DNA from: JAXHLG01 sp034522495
Lineage (GTDB): Bacteria; Patescibacteriota; Minisyncoccia; Moranbacterales; DUUL01
DNA: 64,000 nucleotides
Assembly (NCBI GenBank): GCA_034522495.1
Contig: JAXHLG010000002.1
Location: 806,001-870,000 of the forward strand
Direction of reading: 5' to 3'
Shown: one piece after another, positions 51,376 to 59,529 of the stretch
Numbering within the stretch: the stretch's first letter is position 1
Layout of the letters: every line of letters begins with the position of its first letter
Translations under genes and position numbers: made by a program
The notes under the pieces: model-generated
The model's database searches: none
The model's input: the letters and a program-made list of their open reading frames with translations, nothing else
What the model was told of the DNA's origin: nothing

Positions 51376-51924
51376 ATGAAAAAAATAATCTTATTACTAT
51401 TCATCATGGGAAGTTTGTTTGTTGTGAATACAGCTATTGTTACTGCTTGCTCGTGTGTTCAACCAGCATCACCGCAAGAATCGCTTGAACAATCAACTGC
51501 AGTTTTTGCTGGCAAAGTTATTGATGTAGATGTCCCAAGCGGGCTAGTTGTTAGTAGTGCTGATCCTGTAAAAGTCACATTTGAAGTTTCAAAAATTTGG
51601 AAAGGTCCCGATTACAAAACTCTTGTTCTAACAACTGCAAGAGACGAAGCCAGCTGCGGATATTCCTTTAAAGAAAATGAGGAATATATTGTTTATGCTT
51701 ACGGTGAAGAAGATACACTAAGTACTGATATTTGCAGTAGAACAAAACCTCTCGCCAACGCAGAAGAGGATTTGCAAGATTTAGGAACTGGTAATTCACC
51801 AACAAATCCTAGTTCTAATTATGTTCAACAAACTTCCAACTTTATTTTAATTGCATCAATCGCGGGTATTGCAATAGTATTATTTTTTATAACCATATTT
51901 CTGATTAGAAAATATAAAAAGTAA
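51376..51924 (+). CDS. TIMP/netrin-like (NTR) domain protein, secreted and anchored
   Basis: 182 residues. Signal peptide (about 1-24) ends so that the mature protein begins Cys-Ser-Cys, as in TIMP-like NTR proteins, where that N-terminal Cys binds metal in a protease active site. The NTR-type core follows (STAVFAGKVIDV, VKVTFEVSKIWKG, CGYSFKENEEYIVYAYG). A linker leads to a C-terminal transmembrane helix (about 155-178) with a basic tail. Inhibition of a metalloprotease is only suggested. Followed by attC-like site F. Confidence 0.75.
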   Translation: MKKIILLLFIMGSLFVVNTAIVTACSCVQPASPQESLEQSTAVFAGKVIDVDVPSGLVVSSADPVKVTFEVSKIWKGPDYKTLVLTTARDEASCGYSFKENEEYIVYAYGEEDTLSTDICSRTKPLANAEEDLQDLGTGNSPTNPSSNYVQQTSNFILIASIAGIAIVLFFITIFLIRKYKK

Positions 51925-51993
51925 AACGCGCGGGCTCCTGAACTCTGAAATTTCCCTTCGGGACGTTGCACTAAATTTCAACCCTTCGAGTAA

Positions 51994-52088
51994 TATAACA
52001 AGGACTTGGAGGCTCCAGAAACTTGCAGTTTTTTCACCCATATTGCTCCCCGCGGTCGAACCTTCTTATAATCCTGATATTATGCAAC
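51994..52088. other. attC-like recombination site F
   Basis: Left TATAACAAGGACTTGGAGG, right TTATAATCCTGATATTATGC. The pairing and TC bulge match site A, and the preceding ~50 bp (TTCGGGACGTTGCACTAAAT) are near-identical to those before site A. The core reads ATTATGC (one change from GTTATGC). Overlaps site G. Confidence 0.5.
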
Positions 52089-52179
52089 ACAGTATAACTA
52101 GCTCGCTCCTGCCATCACTCAACCCATATTTGTCTTCACTGTCGCTACGATAAACATCAGATATACTGAAATGTTATGC
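52081..52179. other. attC-like recombination site G
   Basis: Left GCAACACAGTATAACTAG pairs with right CAGATATACTGAAATGTTAT. Ends GTTATGC. The pairing has a 4-base size difference between the arms. It runs head-to-tail with site F and precedes site H (52221-52327). Confidence 0.4.
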
Positions 52180-52220
52180 GAAATCGCTCTCCCGCTAAGG
52201 GCGGACAGGCGCCCTGATTT

Positions 52221-52327
52221 GCATAACAGCCGGTGTTTCTGTGAATTCTGTCGCTTTGCGGCATCGCATAACTGTTGTTTGTACAAGATTATTCAAAAGA
52301 AATTCTCGTAAAAAATGACCATTAGGC
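52221..52327. repeat. attC-like repeat H, shared with I
   Basis: Starts GCATAAC and ends ATTAGGC, a loose RYYYAAC/GTTRRRY pair. The internal 58 bp (TTTGCGGCATCGCATAACTG to CTCGTAAA, 52255-52312) recur at 52962-53019 with about five changes. It ends 53 bp before the next gene. Confidence 0.5.
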
Positions 52328-52380
52328 ATAAATTTCACTAATTTCCATATAAAATAAATTCGATAATTAACAAAACATTT

Positions 52381-52854
52381 ATGTCTCAAGCAAGCAAAAT
52401 GATCCTGATCGCCATCGTTGCCGCGTTGATCAGCGGCACAGGAGTTTATTTATGGCAAACAAAGAAACTGTCGGTATCGACCTCCAAGCCCACACAAGAG
52501 CAGGTTAAAAATAAAGATGAAACAAACACTTCTTCAACGCAAGGAGCAGTTGAATACAACTGCGAGCTAAGCGGCGGTTCTTTCGACAATGGCGTTTGCG
52601 TATGTCCAATTGAAAAAGAGTTAGGGCAAACACAAGAAGCAATGTACGATGAAAATACGGGGTTCTGCCAAACAACAGAGGGCAAGCCGAACGGTGATGC
52701 TTTTGCAGCATCTGTTGGCCTGCCATACGGCGATTACGCATTCTATAATGACATCGTTCAAAATAACTGTGAGGAATCAGATGGCGACTTTCTTTATACT
52801 TGCGATTGCCCCGGCAATAAATCTTATGATAAATCTACCGGTTATTGTAATTAA
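52381..52854 (+). CDS. Anchored Cys-rich protein with an internal duplication
   Basis: 157 residues. N-terminal membrane anchor (about 6-26), a Thr/Ser/Lys linker, then two similar Cys-rich units: NCELSGGSFDNGVCVCPIEK...GFCQ and NCEESDGDFLYTCDCPGNKS...GYCN, each with four Cys. The unit pattern C-x(6-10)-C-x-C-...-C suggests a disulfide-bonded extracellular domain. Function unknown. Confidence 0.65.
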   Translation: MSQASKMILIAIVAALISGTGVYLWQTKKLSVSTSKPTQEQVKNKDETNTSSTQGAVEYNCELSGGSFDNGVCVCPIEKELGQTQEAMYDENTGFCQTTEGKPNGDAFAASVGLPYGDYAFYNDIVQNNCEESDGDFLYTCDCPGNKSYDKSTGYCN

Positions 52855-52961
52855 AATCAGTAACATTATTTAATAATGAAAACTGGCTCGCTCATTGCAC
52901 TTCGCTTCAATCTTACAATTAAATTTCGTGTCGACAAGCGCTAACGCGCAAATTATGCAAC

Positions 52962-53030
52962 CTTGCGGCATCGCACAACTGTTGTTTGTACAAGATTCTT
53001 CCAAAGAAATTCGCGTAAACACCGGCTCTC
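52962..53030. repeat. attC-like repeat I
   Basis: Near-copy of the core of repeat H (58 bp). It ends 42 bp before the gene at 53072. A similar AACTTCGCGTAAAACAT segment is at 54331 before the next cassette-like gene (site J), ending GTTAAGT at 54356, a full core match. Confidence 0.5.
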
Positions 53031-53071
53031 GGTCTTGTTGCTTTTTGCATAAACATAATTTATTTAGACTT

Positions 53072-53518
53072 ATGAAATTAGTTGACTTCATTATCAAGGC
53101 CAAAATGGCCACTTACGCAAGCGAGGAAGAAAGCAACGAAAAAATTTTGGAAGATGGATCAAAAGAGCTGACTTTTAGAAGCGGCGATTTTAAATATCGT
53201 GATAGATATTATGGTTTCAATCCTTTTTTTGGAGAAGAAATCGTTTGGCAAGGCGGAGAAATTGTTTGGTCTATGAACTATTTTGGAAAAATGTCTTCTG
53301 ATAAAGTTTCCGATGAAGATGTTTACAAGTTTCTCCAGAGCGCGATGAGGCAAATCAAGGAAGACCGGCCGTTTAGAGGGCCAAGTAATTTTAAAAGCGG
53401 CGGTTTTGAATACATTGACGAATCAATAGGCGATGTTCATAACTTCACCGGAACCGAAAGAATTCTCCACGAAGGACAAGAAATCTACAGATTGAATTAT
53501 CATGGCGGCTCAATGTAG
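53072..53518 (+). CDS. DUF5680-like protein
   Basis: 148 residues from ATG 53072 (MKLVDFIIKAKMATYASE). The longer upstream frame passes through repeat I and is rejected. The wording EESNEKILEDGSKELTFRSGDFKYRDRYYGFNPFFGEEIVW matches a domain known as DUF5680, often found alone or fused to transcription regulators. Function unknown. The stop codon lies inside a perfect GGCGGCTC/GAGCCGCC hairpin (53504-53525). An AAACCCGAC/GTCGGGTTT hairpin at 53578-53607 is a likely terminator. Confidence 0.7.
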   Translation: MKLVDFIIKAKMATYASEEESNEKILEDGSKELTFRSGDFKYRDRYYGFNPFFGEEIVWQGGEIVWSMNYFGKMSSDKVSDEDVYKFLQSAMRQIKEDRPFRGPSNFKSGGFEYIDESIGDVHNFTGTERILHEGQEIYRLNYHGGSM

Positions 53519-53577
53519 AGCCGCCGTATTGATCTAAAAAATCAGTTGCCCTAACTTTGAAACCTTTGCTCAAAAAT

Positions 53578-53607
53578 AAACCCGACAACCTATAGTGTGT
53601 CGGGTTT
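53578..53607 (+). terminator. Hairpin terminator
   Basis: AAACCCGAC and GTCGGGTTT, 9-bp stem, loop of 12 bases, short T-run. Confidence 0.55.
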
Positions 53608-53702
53608 AGAGGATAATCTCAATTGATGCCGGCAGATGATTAATATCAAAACTTTTGTTTATTTTCTTATTGACTGATGTTAAACTTCAAGCAACCAAGC
53701 GT

Positions 53703-53871
53703 GAAACCACTGAAGAATGTCATCCTGAACTTGCTTGTCCGGCTTTGACGGACTGTGTCCGCCTCTGGCGGGATTCAGAATCTAATGATTACCAAAAAAG
53801 GCTTTAAAAAGAGATTCTGATTTTCATTAGAATGACAAAATTTTCAAAATAATCAATTCTTCAGTTGTTTC
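53703..53871. repeat. MITE-like repeat, family M, copy 3
   Basis: GAAACCACTGAAGAATGTCA to ATTCTTCAGTTGTTTC, inverted relative to copies 1 and 2. The interior GTCCGCCTCTGGCGGGATTC and AATCTAATGATTACCAAAAA match copy 2. Confidence 0.88.
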
Positions 53872-53975
53872 AAACGTTAAGCGAATATTTTTATTCTTTC
53901 AGTCCCGCTGTTCAAAGAGACCGCTCCTTTAAAACAAATATTTTTAGGAAGCTCATTCTTTAAAAAGGAGGCAGA

Positions 53976-54146
53976 ATGAAATATTTTTTCTTTAGCTTAA
54001 AAAAAGCCAGGAAAGATTATCGTCGTCGAATGCTCAAAGGAGGAGGGGAGTCTTCTGTCAGTGTATTAAACAAAGTTTTGATGGAAAACCCGGAGGATTT
54101 TTATCAAAAAATACTTAAGCGCCTTAAAACTACGAACCCTAGCTGA
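53976..54146 (+). CDS. 56-residue basic protein
   Basis: MKYFFFSLKKARKDYRRRML... ends in KRLKTTNPS. AAAAAGGAGGCAGA gives a perfect ribosome site five bases before the ATG, and a strong terminator follows. Basic patches (KKARKDYRRR) could bind nucleic acid. Family unknown. It lies inside the cassette-like region between a MITE-like element and the next gene. Confidence 0.6.
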   Translation: MKYFFFSLKKARKDYRRRMLKGGGESSVSVLNKVLMENPEDFYQKILKRLKTTNPS

Positions 54147-54154
54147 GCTTCCCA

Positions 54155-54178
54155 AGGGGAGACATCTGTCTCCCCGTT
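54155..54178 (+). terminator. Intrinsic terminator
   Basis: GGGGAGACATCTGTCTCCCC stem and GTTTCC tail after the 56-residue gene. Confidence 0.75.
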
Positions 54179-54207
54179 TCCTAAAAGTATTTGTTTTGAT
54201 GGCTTAT

Positions 54208-54362
54208 CGGCCAACACGCTATATATACATCCGATAATAAAGTATATACGGATCAATCTCGCCGCCGGTGTTCTCACAAATCATCCAGCTAGCGGTACCG
54301 CATCACTGGTGTCTATACATATCCTCAGAAGAACTTCGCGTAAAACATAGTGACCGTTAAGT
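54208..54362. other. attC-like site J (degenerate)
   Basis: CCAACACGC at the left, CGTAAAACATAGTGACC then GTTAAGT at the right. GTTAAGT is a full GTTRRRY match. Pairing between the arms is only partial. Located 26 bp before the next gene. Confidence 0.35.
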
Positions 54363-54388
54363 GATTCTTTTATAAATAAAATTTATTT

Positions 54389-54955
54389 ATGGAAAATTTT
54401 GAAAAATATTTTTCCCACGAAAAAAAAGAAAAGCCACCTTTTTTGTATCACGCTTCATCAAATAGGGATATTGAAAAGTTTGTACCGCGAGAAAAAAACA
54501 TTCGTGATACAGAAGAAGGACCTGTCATTTTTGCAACACCAGATTTAGCATTAGCGACCACCTTTTTGGTTAGCGAGACTAATGATAGCTGGACTCAGAT
54601 CGGAAAACTAAACGGCGTGCCCTATATGGTAATAAGAGACAAAAAACATTATATGAAGCGCGACAAGGGCGGCTCTATCTATAAATTTTCAAGCGATAGC
54701 TTTACTTGTCATCCACATAAAGGCATGGGGGAAGATGAGTGGATTAGCAAAGAGCCCGTAACCCCGCTTGAAAAAACTGATTATGAATCAGCGTTAGAGG
54801 CGATGATAGAAAATGGCGTGCAAGTATTTTTCGTTGACAGAAAAACATTCAATAGAATTAGCCACGATGAAGATTTTATTGACATCATTATGGGATTAGA
54901 ACCAGAAAATAAAAGACGAGGAAAAAATGTTATTGAGTTTACAGACAAAAAATAA
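54389..54955 (+). CDS. Hypothetical protein with an ART-like N-terminus
   Basis: 188 residues. FLYHASSNRDIEKFVPREK followed by GPVIFATPDLALATTFL resembles the front of ADP-ribosyltransferase-fold or DUF3990-like proteins ('YH(A/G)S...F.P'), but no catalytic Glu motif was identified. Soluble, charged. Function unknown. Confidence 0.5.
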   Translation: MENFEKYFSHEKKEKPPFLYHASSNRDIEKFVPREKNIRDTEEGPVIFATPDLALATTFLVSETNDSWTQIGKLNGVPYMVIRDKKHYMKRDKGGSIYKFSSDSFTCHPHKGMGEDEWISKEPVTPLEKTDYESALEAMIENGVQVFFVDRKTFNRISHDEDFIDIIMGLEPENKRRGKNVIEFTDKK

Positions 54956-54999
54956 ATGATAACTGAAAAAAACTAGGAAGACGGAGCGCCTTAACCAAG

Positions 55000-55200
55000 T
55001 TCAAGCATCATTATCCGAAAGCACTTGTTCGATGCAGACGGACTCGCCGAAACCGAAGCGATTCTGTTTTCTGAGTCCGGGAAGAATTGTCAAGGTTCAG
55101 GCGAGGACGCCTAAACCTGAGTCAAGTTTATAATGCAGCGAGGAAGCGAGACAAGAATATCAGGCATTCTTGTATAAAATTGAAAACAAGCCCTATCAAA
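55000..55200. other. Hairpin-rich gap
   Basis: GGTTCAGGCG/CGCCTAAACC (55093-55116) and ACAAGAAT/ATTCTTGT (55151-55174) form stem-loops. No gene and no clear attC. Confidence 0.45.
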
Positions 55201-55232
55201 ATATTTTAATAGATAACTAAAATTAAATAAAC

Positions 55233-55748
55233 ATGGCACGCACAAGCATTGAAATAAAAGCGAAATCGAATAAGCAAGAGTTTATAAGAAAAATCTTGAA
55301 ATCAAAAAAAGCCGTTTTTAAAGGAACTGATCATCAAATTGATACTTATTTTGAAGCCAAAAATGGAAGACTGAAATTAAGAGAAGGAAAAATTGAAAAT
55401 TATTTAATTCATTACCAAAGAGAAAACAAGGAAGGACCGAAACAATCCGATATAACTTTATTCAGATCCTCCCCTAAGTCTTCACTAAAAGAAATTTTAA
55501 CCAAAGCGCTTGGGCTTTTAGTTGTAGTTGACAAGAAACGAGAAATTTATTTTATAGACAATGTCAAATTTCACATTGATAAAGTCAAAGGTCTGGGAAC
55601 ATTTGTTGAAATTGAAGCCATTGATAATGACGGCTCAATCGAAAAGGAAAGACTGTTTGAGCAATGTCAATTTTTCCTTGATCTATTTGAGATTTCCCAA
55701 GAAGGTTTAATTCCGGTTTCTTATAGCGATTTGCTGTTACAGAAGTAA
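55233..55748 (+). CDS. CYTH-domain protein (class IV adenylate cyclase-like)
   Basis: 171 residues. SIEIKAK (ExExK-like) opens the tunnel fold. HQIDTYFEAKNGRLKLREG gives the substrate-binding Arg/Lys strands, and LGTFVEIEAID the metal-binding strand. CYTH proteins cleave or cyclise triphosphates (ATP, thiamine triphosphate, inorganic triphosphate). Substrate unknown. A second CYTH gene is at 63426. Confidence 0.8.
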   Translation: MARTSIEIKAKSNKQEFIRKILKSKKAVFKGTDHQIDTYFEAKNGRLKLREGKIENYLIHYQRENKEGPKQSDITLFRSSPKSSLKEILTKALGLLVVVDKKREIYFIDNVKFHIDKVKGLGTFVEIEAIDNDGSIEKERLFEQCQFFLDLFEISQEGLIPVSYSDLLLQK

Positions 55749-55908
55749 CAAGCAGTTTTCCATTCAAGATATAATAAAAGTATTCTTGAAAATAAACTAA
55801 AATAACTCAAAAGCATCCCCTAATAGATACCCAAGTACAGTTTCAGCAGAATTTCCGCTTTTGGCTTAAAGCACACATTTTATATATTACAAAATATTAA
55901 TTAAATAC

Positions 55909-56838
55909 ATGGCAGTTAAAACAACATTTTCAAAAAAGGATTTCGGTAAGATTATTTCCAATTATAATTTGGAAGAGATTAAAAATTTCACACCATTCAA
56001 ACTTGGTGCTGTCCAAACAAATTTATTGCTTGAGACTGAAAAAGATAAGCTTGTCTTTAGGTATTATGAAAGCAGGTCTAAAAGGTATGCTTTGTTCGAA
56101 GTAAATGTATTACAGTATCTTGCTAGGCATTCTTATCCCTGCCCAGCGCCAATAAGAAATAACCACGGAAGTTTTATTGGAAAACACAAAGATAAACCGT
56201 TTGCTTTATTTGAGTTTATGGAGGGCGAGCATAAAAAGGATATAAATCCAAAATTGATTGCACAGGCAATCGGTAAACTCCACAAAATAACGGCTGGATA
56301 CAAGCCAAAATATTTTCAAGCTCGTGATAGTTATGATCCAAAATCTTGTTGGGAAAACGCAATTTCAAATTCAAAGAAAATCAAATCCAAAGCTGAAGCA
56401 AAGAAAAGATTGGATTGGTTAAAATCTGAATTAGAAAAATTGAAATTGCCTAACAATTTACCCAAAGGAGTTTGTCATTGTGATACGCATCCTTCTAATT
56501 TTCTGCATAAAAACCATGAGATTAGTGCGGTTTTGGATTTTGATGATGCAAGTTATATTCCCCTGTTATATGATGTTGCAAATATGCTTTATTTTTGGGC
56601 CTGGCCACCTGGAAAGGAACTGGATTTAAAAAAAGCAAGAGAGCTCTTGAAAGAATATTGCAAATATCGAAAATTAAATGAAAATGAAAAGAGGCGCTTA
56701 TTTGATTATTTGAAAATGGTTGATTTTATGAGTGTCGGCTGGTTTATTCATGATGATTCTGATTTTCGAAGTGATAAAAAGAGATTGGAACACCTTAATT
56801 CAATTGGTAGGCAAGAATTTTACCATAATTTGTTTTAA
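55909..56838 (+). CDS. APH/ThrB-type kinase
   Basis: 309 residues, aminoglycoside-phosphotransferase fold. The catalytic loop VCHCDTHPSNFL and metal-binding LDFDDAS are intact. The N-lobe has LLETEKDKLVFRYYESRS with the conserved Lys/Arg. Similar to bacterial homoserine kinase type II and choline kinase-like proteins. The phosphate acceptor cannot be told. Drug resistance is not implied. Confidence 0.82.
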   Translation: MAVKTTFSKKDFGKIISNYNLEEIKNFTPFKLGAVQTNLLLETEKDKLVFRYYESRSKRYALFEVNVLQYLARHSYPCPAPIRNNHGSFIGKHKDKPFALFEFMEGEHKKDINPKLIAQAIGKLHKITAGYKPKYFQARDSYDPKSCWENAISNSKKIKSKAEAKKRLDWLKSELEKLKLPNNLPKGVCHCDTHPSNFLHKNHEISAVLDFDDASYIPLLYDVANMLYFWAWPPGKELDLKKARELLKEYCKYRKLNENEKRRLFDYLKMVDFMSVGWFIHDDSDFRSDKKRLEHLNSIGRQEFYHNLF

Positions 56839-56924
56839 GTAATTTTTCTGATAGGCTATAAAGGGAAAGTTGCTCGGCTGATTTTTGCAAGTTTCTCATA
56901 ATTTTAATGTTTTTTCTCTCTTTT

Positions 56925-57128
56925 ATGGAAAAAATTAACCAAATTGGAGATATATACGACAGGAAAACCACTGGCGATTACTATGAAACCGTCGGCCGAA
57001 ACGCCGAGGGAAAAGTCGAGAATGAAGAAGACAATTTTCTCAATAGTTTAATTCCGCAAAATTTTGAGCGTAAAATTGTTCTTGATCTCGGCTGCGGAAA
57101 TGGCAGGCACTCGGAAATGTTCTACTGA
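56925..57128 (+). pseudogene. Truncated methyltransferase fragment
   Basis: A frame from ATG 56925 (MEKINQIGDIYDRKTTGDY) holds a typical SAM methyltransferase start and motif I VLDLGCGNGRHSEMF, then ends at a stop after about 70 residues. A different frame next to it (about 57121-57234) reads LNGFGNVLDDSRILTY...LIGVSKKA, the hydrophobic tail of an unrelated membrane protein. The join looks like a deletion between two genes. Confidence 0.65.
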
Positions 57129-57242
57129 ACGGGTTTGGCAATGTTCTTGATGATTCCAGGATTTTGACGTATGATATAACTTCCCTTCTCTCGGGAATAG
57201 GATTTATTCTAATCGGCGTATCTAAAAAGGCATAATGAAGTT

Positions 57243-58190
57243 ATGAATACTCAAGTAATTAAGATAGAATCAAACAAGGATTTTACTGAAAAAATAACCA
57301 GGGCGGCAGGCATCATCAAAAAGGGCGGGCTGGTAGCTTTTCCCACCGAAACCGTTTACGGCCTGGGCGCAAACGGCTTAGACGAAAACGCAGTCAAGAA
57401 GATATTTCTTGCCAAAGGACGGCCTCAGGACAATCCTCTAATACTGCATGTATCAAGCATAAAGCAGGCGCAATCCCTGGCAGAAGAAATACCGGAAAAA
57501 GCCGAGAAGCTGATGAATAAATTTTGGCCGGGGCCGCTGACTTTGATCTTGAAAAGATCCAAACTAGTTCCCAACATCATCGCCGGCGGGCTGGAAAGCG
57601 TAGCCATCAGAATACCGGAAAACGATATTGCCATAGAGCTGATCAGAAGATCCGGCCGTCCTTTGGCCGCTCCTTCGGCAAACCTTTCCGGCAAACCCAG
57701 CCCTACCAGCGCTAGCCATGTTTTAGACGACTTAGGCGGAAGAATCGAGGCAGTGATTGACGGCGGAGAAACTCAAATCGGGATCGAATCAACCGTTGTT
57801 GACTTGACCGGGAAAAACCCCGCCATTCTGCGACCCGGCAAAATTACCAGAAGCCAGCTGGAGAAAACGATCGGCAAACTGAATGAAAAATCACCCGCAA
57901 ACTTAGAAAAGCCTAAATCACCCGGCATGAAGTACAAGCACTACGCCCCCGAGGCCAAGGTGCTTCTGGTGAAAAATGAGAGCGAAACAACGGAAATTCT
58001 TGAAAAGTTTTCCCGGAAAAAAATCAGGGTCCTGAGCTATAAAAACGAAAACGAGATGGCAAAGAATATGTTTTCAGATTTTCGCAAATCCGACGCAACC
58101 GGATATGACCTAATCATTATCAAAGAAGTTAACGACAACAACTTCGGCAGCGCTATCATGGACCGGCTTCGAAAAGCCAGCAGCGAGTAA
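57243..58190 (+). CDS. Threonylcarbamoyl-AMP synthase, Sua5 type
   Basis: 315 residues, the long form with the YrdC core plus a C-terminal Sua5 domain. Makes threonylcarbamoyl-AMP for t6A37 of ANN-reading tRNAs. KGRPQDNPLILHV, SANLSGKPSPTSA and GIESTVVDLT are conserved. The C-terminal domain starts with SPGMKYKHYAPEAKVLLV. Higher GC than its left neighbours. Confidence 0.93.
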   Translation: MNTQVIKIESNKDFTEKITRAAGIIKKGGLVAFPTETVYGLGANGLDENAVKKIFLAKGRPQDNPLILHVSSIKQAQSLAEEIPEKAEKLMNKFWPGPLTLILKRSKLVPNIIAGGLESVAIRIPENDIAIELIRRSGRPLAAPSANLSGKPSPTSASHVLDDLGGRIEAVIDGGETQIGIESTVVDLTGKNPAILRPGKITRSQLEKTIGKLNEKSPANLEKPKSPGMKYKHYAPEAKVLLVKNESETTEILEKFSRKKIRVLSYKNENEMAKNMFSDFRKSDATGYDLIIIKEVNDNNFGSAIMDRLRKASSE

Positions 58191-58266
58191 ATCTTGTTAC
58201 AAAAATTGCCTTGCAACAAAGAGAATGTTAAATTATAAATGCATCTTAATTAATTATCTTGAGATA

Positions 58267-58341
58267 ATGAAATTATATCACGGCTCCAAAAATGGAGATC
58301 TTCAAAGAATTAAAAACATAAGAATTAAATCAAAAATATGA
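58267..58341 (+). pseudogene. 24-residue remnant or leader peptide
   Basis: MKLYHGSKNGDLQRIKNIRI and then KSKI. 'LYHGS' is the front of DUF3990/ART-like proteins, so this is either a truncated gene or a leader. Its TGA overlaps the ATG of the next gene (ATGA), so translation could be coupled. Confidence 0.4.
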
Positions 58342-58853
58342 ATAACAAAGCGCTTATTCTTGTAGATTTTGAAAAACAATGGATCGATGAAAAATCGGAT
58401 TATTTTGTCGGCGATGTTTCCGATTTAATCCAAAGAACAAATAAACTGATTGATTATTGCAGGCAAAGTGGGTATAAAATAATTTTTACCCGGCACGTAG
58501 AAGAAGACTCCGAGGAGGAATTTGCTCCAAATTCAGAGAATGTTGAAATTATTGACGGCGTAAATAAACAAGAATCCGATGCAATTATCACCAAAAATAA
58601 AATCAGTCCGTTCTACAAAACCAAACTCGAACAAGAGCTGGAAGGAGTCGGCGAAATGGTAATTTGCGGTATTTTAACCAACTTATGCGTCCGAAGCCTG
58701 GCTCAAGACGCCTATGACCGGGATTTCGACATAACAATAGTCAAAGATTGCTGCAAGGCTTTTGACAAAGAAACTCACGAGTTCACCATTAAAGACCTAA
58801 AAAAGACCAGGGAGGAAATAAGGTTTTTGAATGTTGACGAGTTTTTAAATTAA
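58338..58853 (+). CDS. Isochorismatase-family hydrolase
   Basis: 171 residues. Catalytic Asp in LILVDFEKQW, Lys in DAIITKNKISPF and Cys in CGILTNLCVRSLAQDAYDR, the full cysteine hydrolase triad. Family members hydrolyse isochorismate, nicotinamide or related amides. Length fits nicotinamidase-like proteins. The substrate is not evident. Its start overlaps a 24-residue upstream frame. Confidence 0.88.
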   Translation: MNNKALILVDFEKQWIDEKSDYFVGDVSDLIQRTNKLIDYCRQSGYKIIFTRHVEEDSEEEFAPNSENVEIIDGVNKQESDAIITKNKISPFYKTKLEQELEGVGEMVICGILTNLCVRSLAQDAYDRDFDITIVKDCCKAFDKETHEFTIKDLKKTREEIRFLNVDEFLN

Positions 58854-58859
58854 AATTCA

Positions 58860-59438
58860 ATGAAAACATACTTAATCGCCACGAAAAATGGTGACAAATA
58901 CGAGATAACGAAGGCCTTGCTTGAAAGGGTTTTGCAAAGTAGAGTTTCCTTTGAAAGTCTTGAGGAGGTAAACATCGAATATGAAGTTATGGAAAAAGGC
59001 TCTATTTTAGAGCGAGCTGAGCAGAAAGCAAGAGAACACTGGAGTCATTTGAATACTGGCAAAAAAGAAAAATATTCAGGAGTAATCGGAATAGATGACG
59101 GTTTTAGTCTCAACAAGAACGAAGAAGGCGATCCAAATTCAAAAGAATTAACCAGTAAAATTCTTCAAGGCGAATTTGTCAGCAAAAATCAAACAGTTTG
59201 GTTGAAGCGCGGGTTTGCCGTTTGCAATGACAATGATTTAAAATCATGCTCAACCTCGATTCCATTTACCTTTCTAGGCAGCCCTGAAAACATCGCCGGA
59301 AAAAACGGCATTTATCCGCTGAATTGCGTTTTGGCTCCGCTTGGCCAGTCTAATCCAATCGAAGAATTAAACTTTGAAGAAACGACTGATTATTATCTGA
59401 AATTCTGCGCAAAAGATTTAAAAAATCTTATTAATTAG
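58860..59438 (+). CDS. Ham1/RdgB-like non-canonical NTP pyrophosphatase
   Basis: 192 residues. IATKNGDKYEITKALL is the Ham1-type N-terminal signature, ILERAEQKARE the metal-binding helix and GVIGIDDGFSLN the central acidic loop. Such enzymes remove ITP/XTP. It differs from standard RdgB in the loop wording (IDDG instead of ADDSG), so substrate preference may differ. Follows the hydrolase gene by 6 bp. Confidence 0.72.
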   Translation: MKTYLIATKNGDKYEITKALLERVLQSRVSFESLEEVNIEYEVMEKGSILERAEQKAREHWSHLNTGKKEKYSGVIGIDDGFSLNKNEEGDPNSKELTSKILQGEFVSKNQTVWLKRGFAVCNDNDLKSCSTSIPFTFLGSPENIAGKNGIYPLNCVLAPLGQSNPIEELNFEETTDYYLKFCAKDLKNLIN

Positions 59439-59446
59439 CAAAAACA

Positions 59447-59512
59447 ATGGCTGCTCCAATTACTCATATAGCTCTAACGCAAAAATTACTAAGCGCTGGA
59501 GGATTTATATGA
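59447..59512 (+). pseudogene. Truncated gene start MAAPITHIALT
   Basis: A 21-residue frame with the N-terminus of a hydrolase-type protein (MAAPITHIALTQKLLSAGGF), then a stop. A scar of a lost gene. Confidence 0.4.
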
Positions 59513-59529
59513 TAATTTTGAGATTTTAG

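Noticed and set aside
52895..53071. Upstream extension of the DUF5680-like gene
   Set aside because: Runs through an attC-like repeat (I) shared with 52255-52312; the domain starts at 53072.
55585..55767. Minus-strand 60-residue frame
   Set aside because: Antisense to the CYTH gene, no ribosome site.
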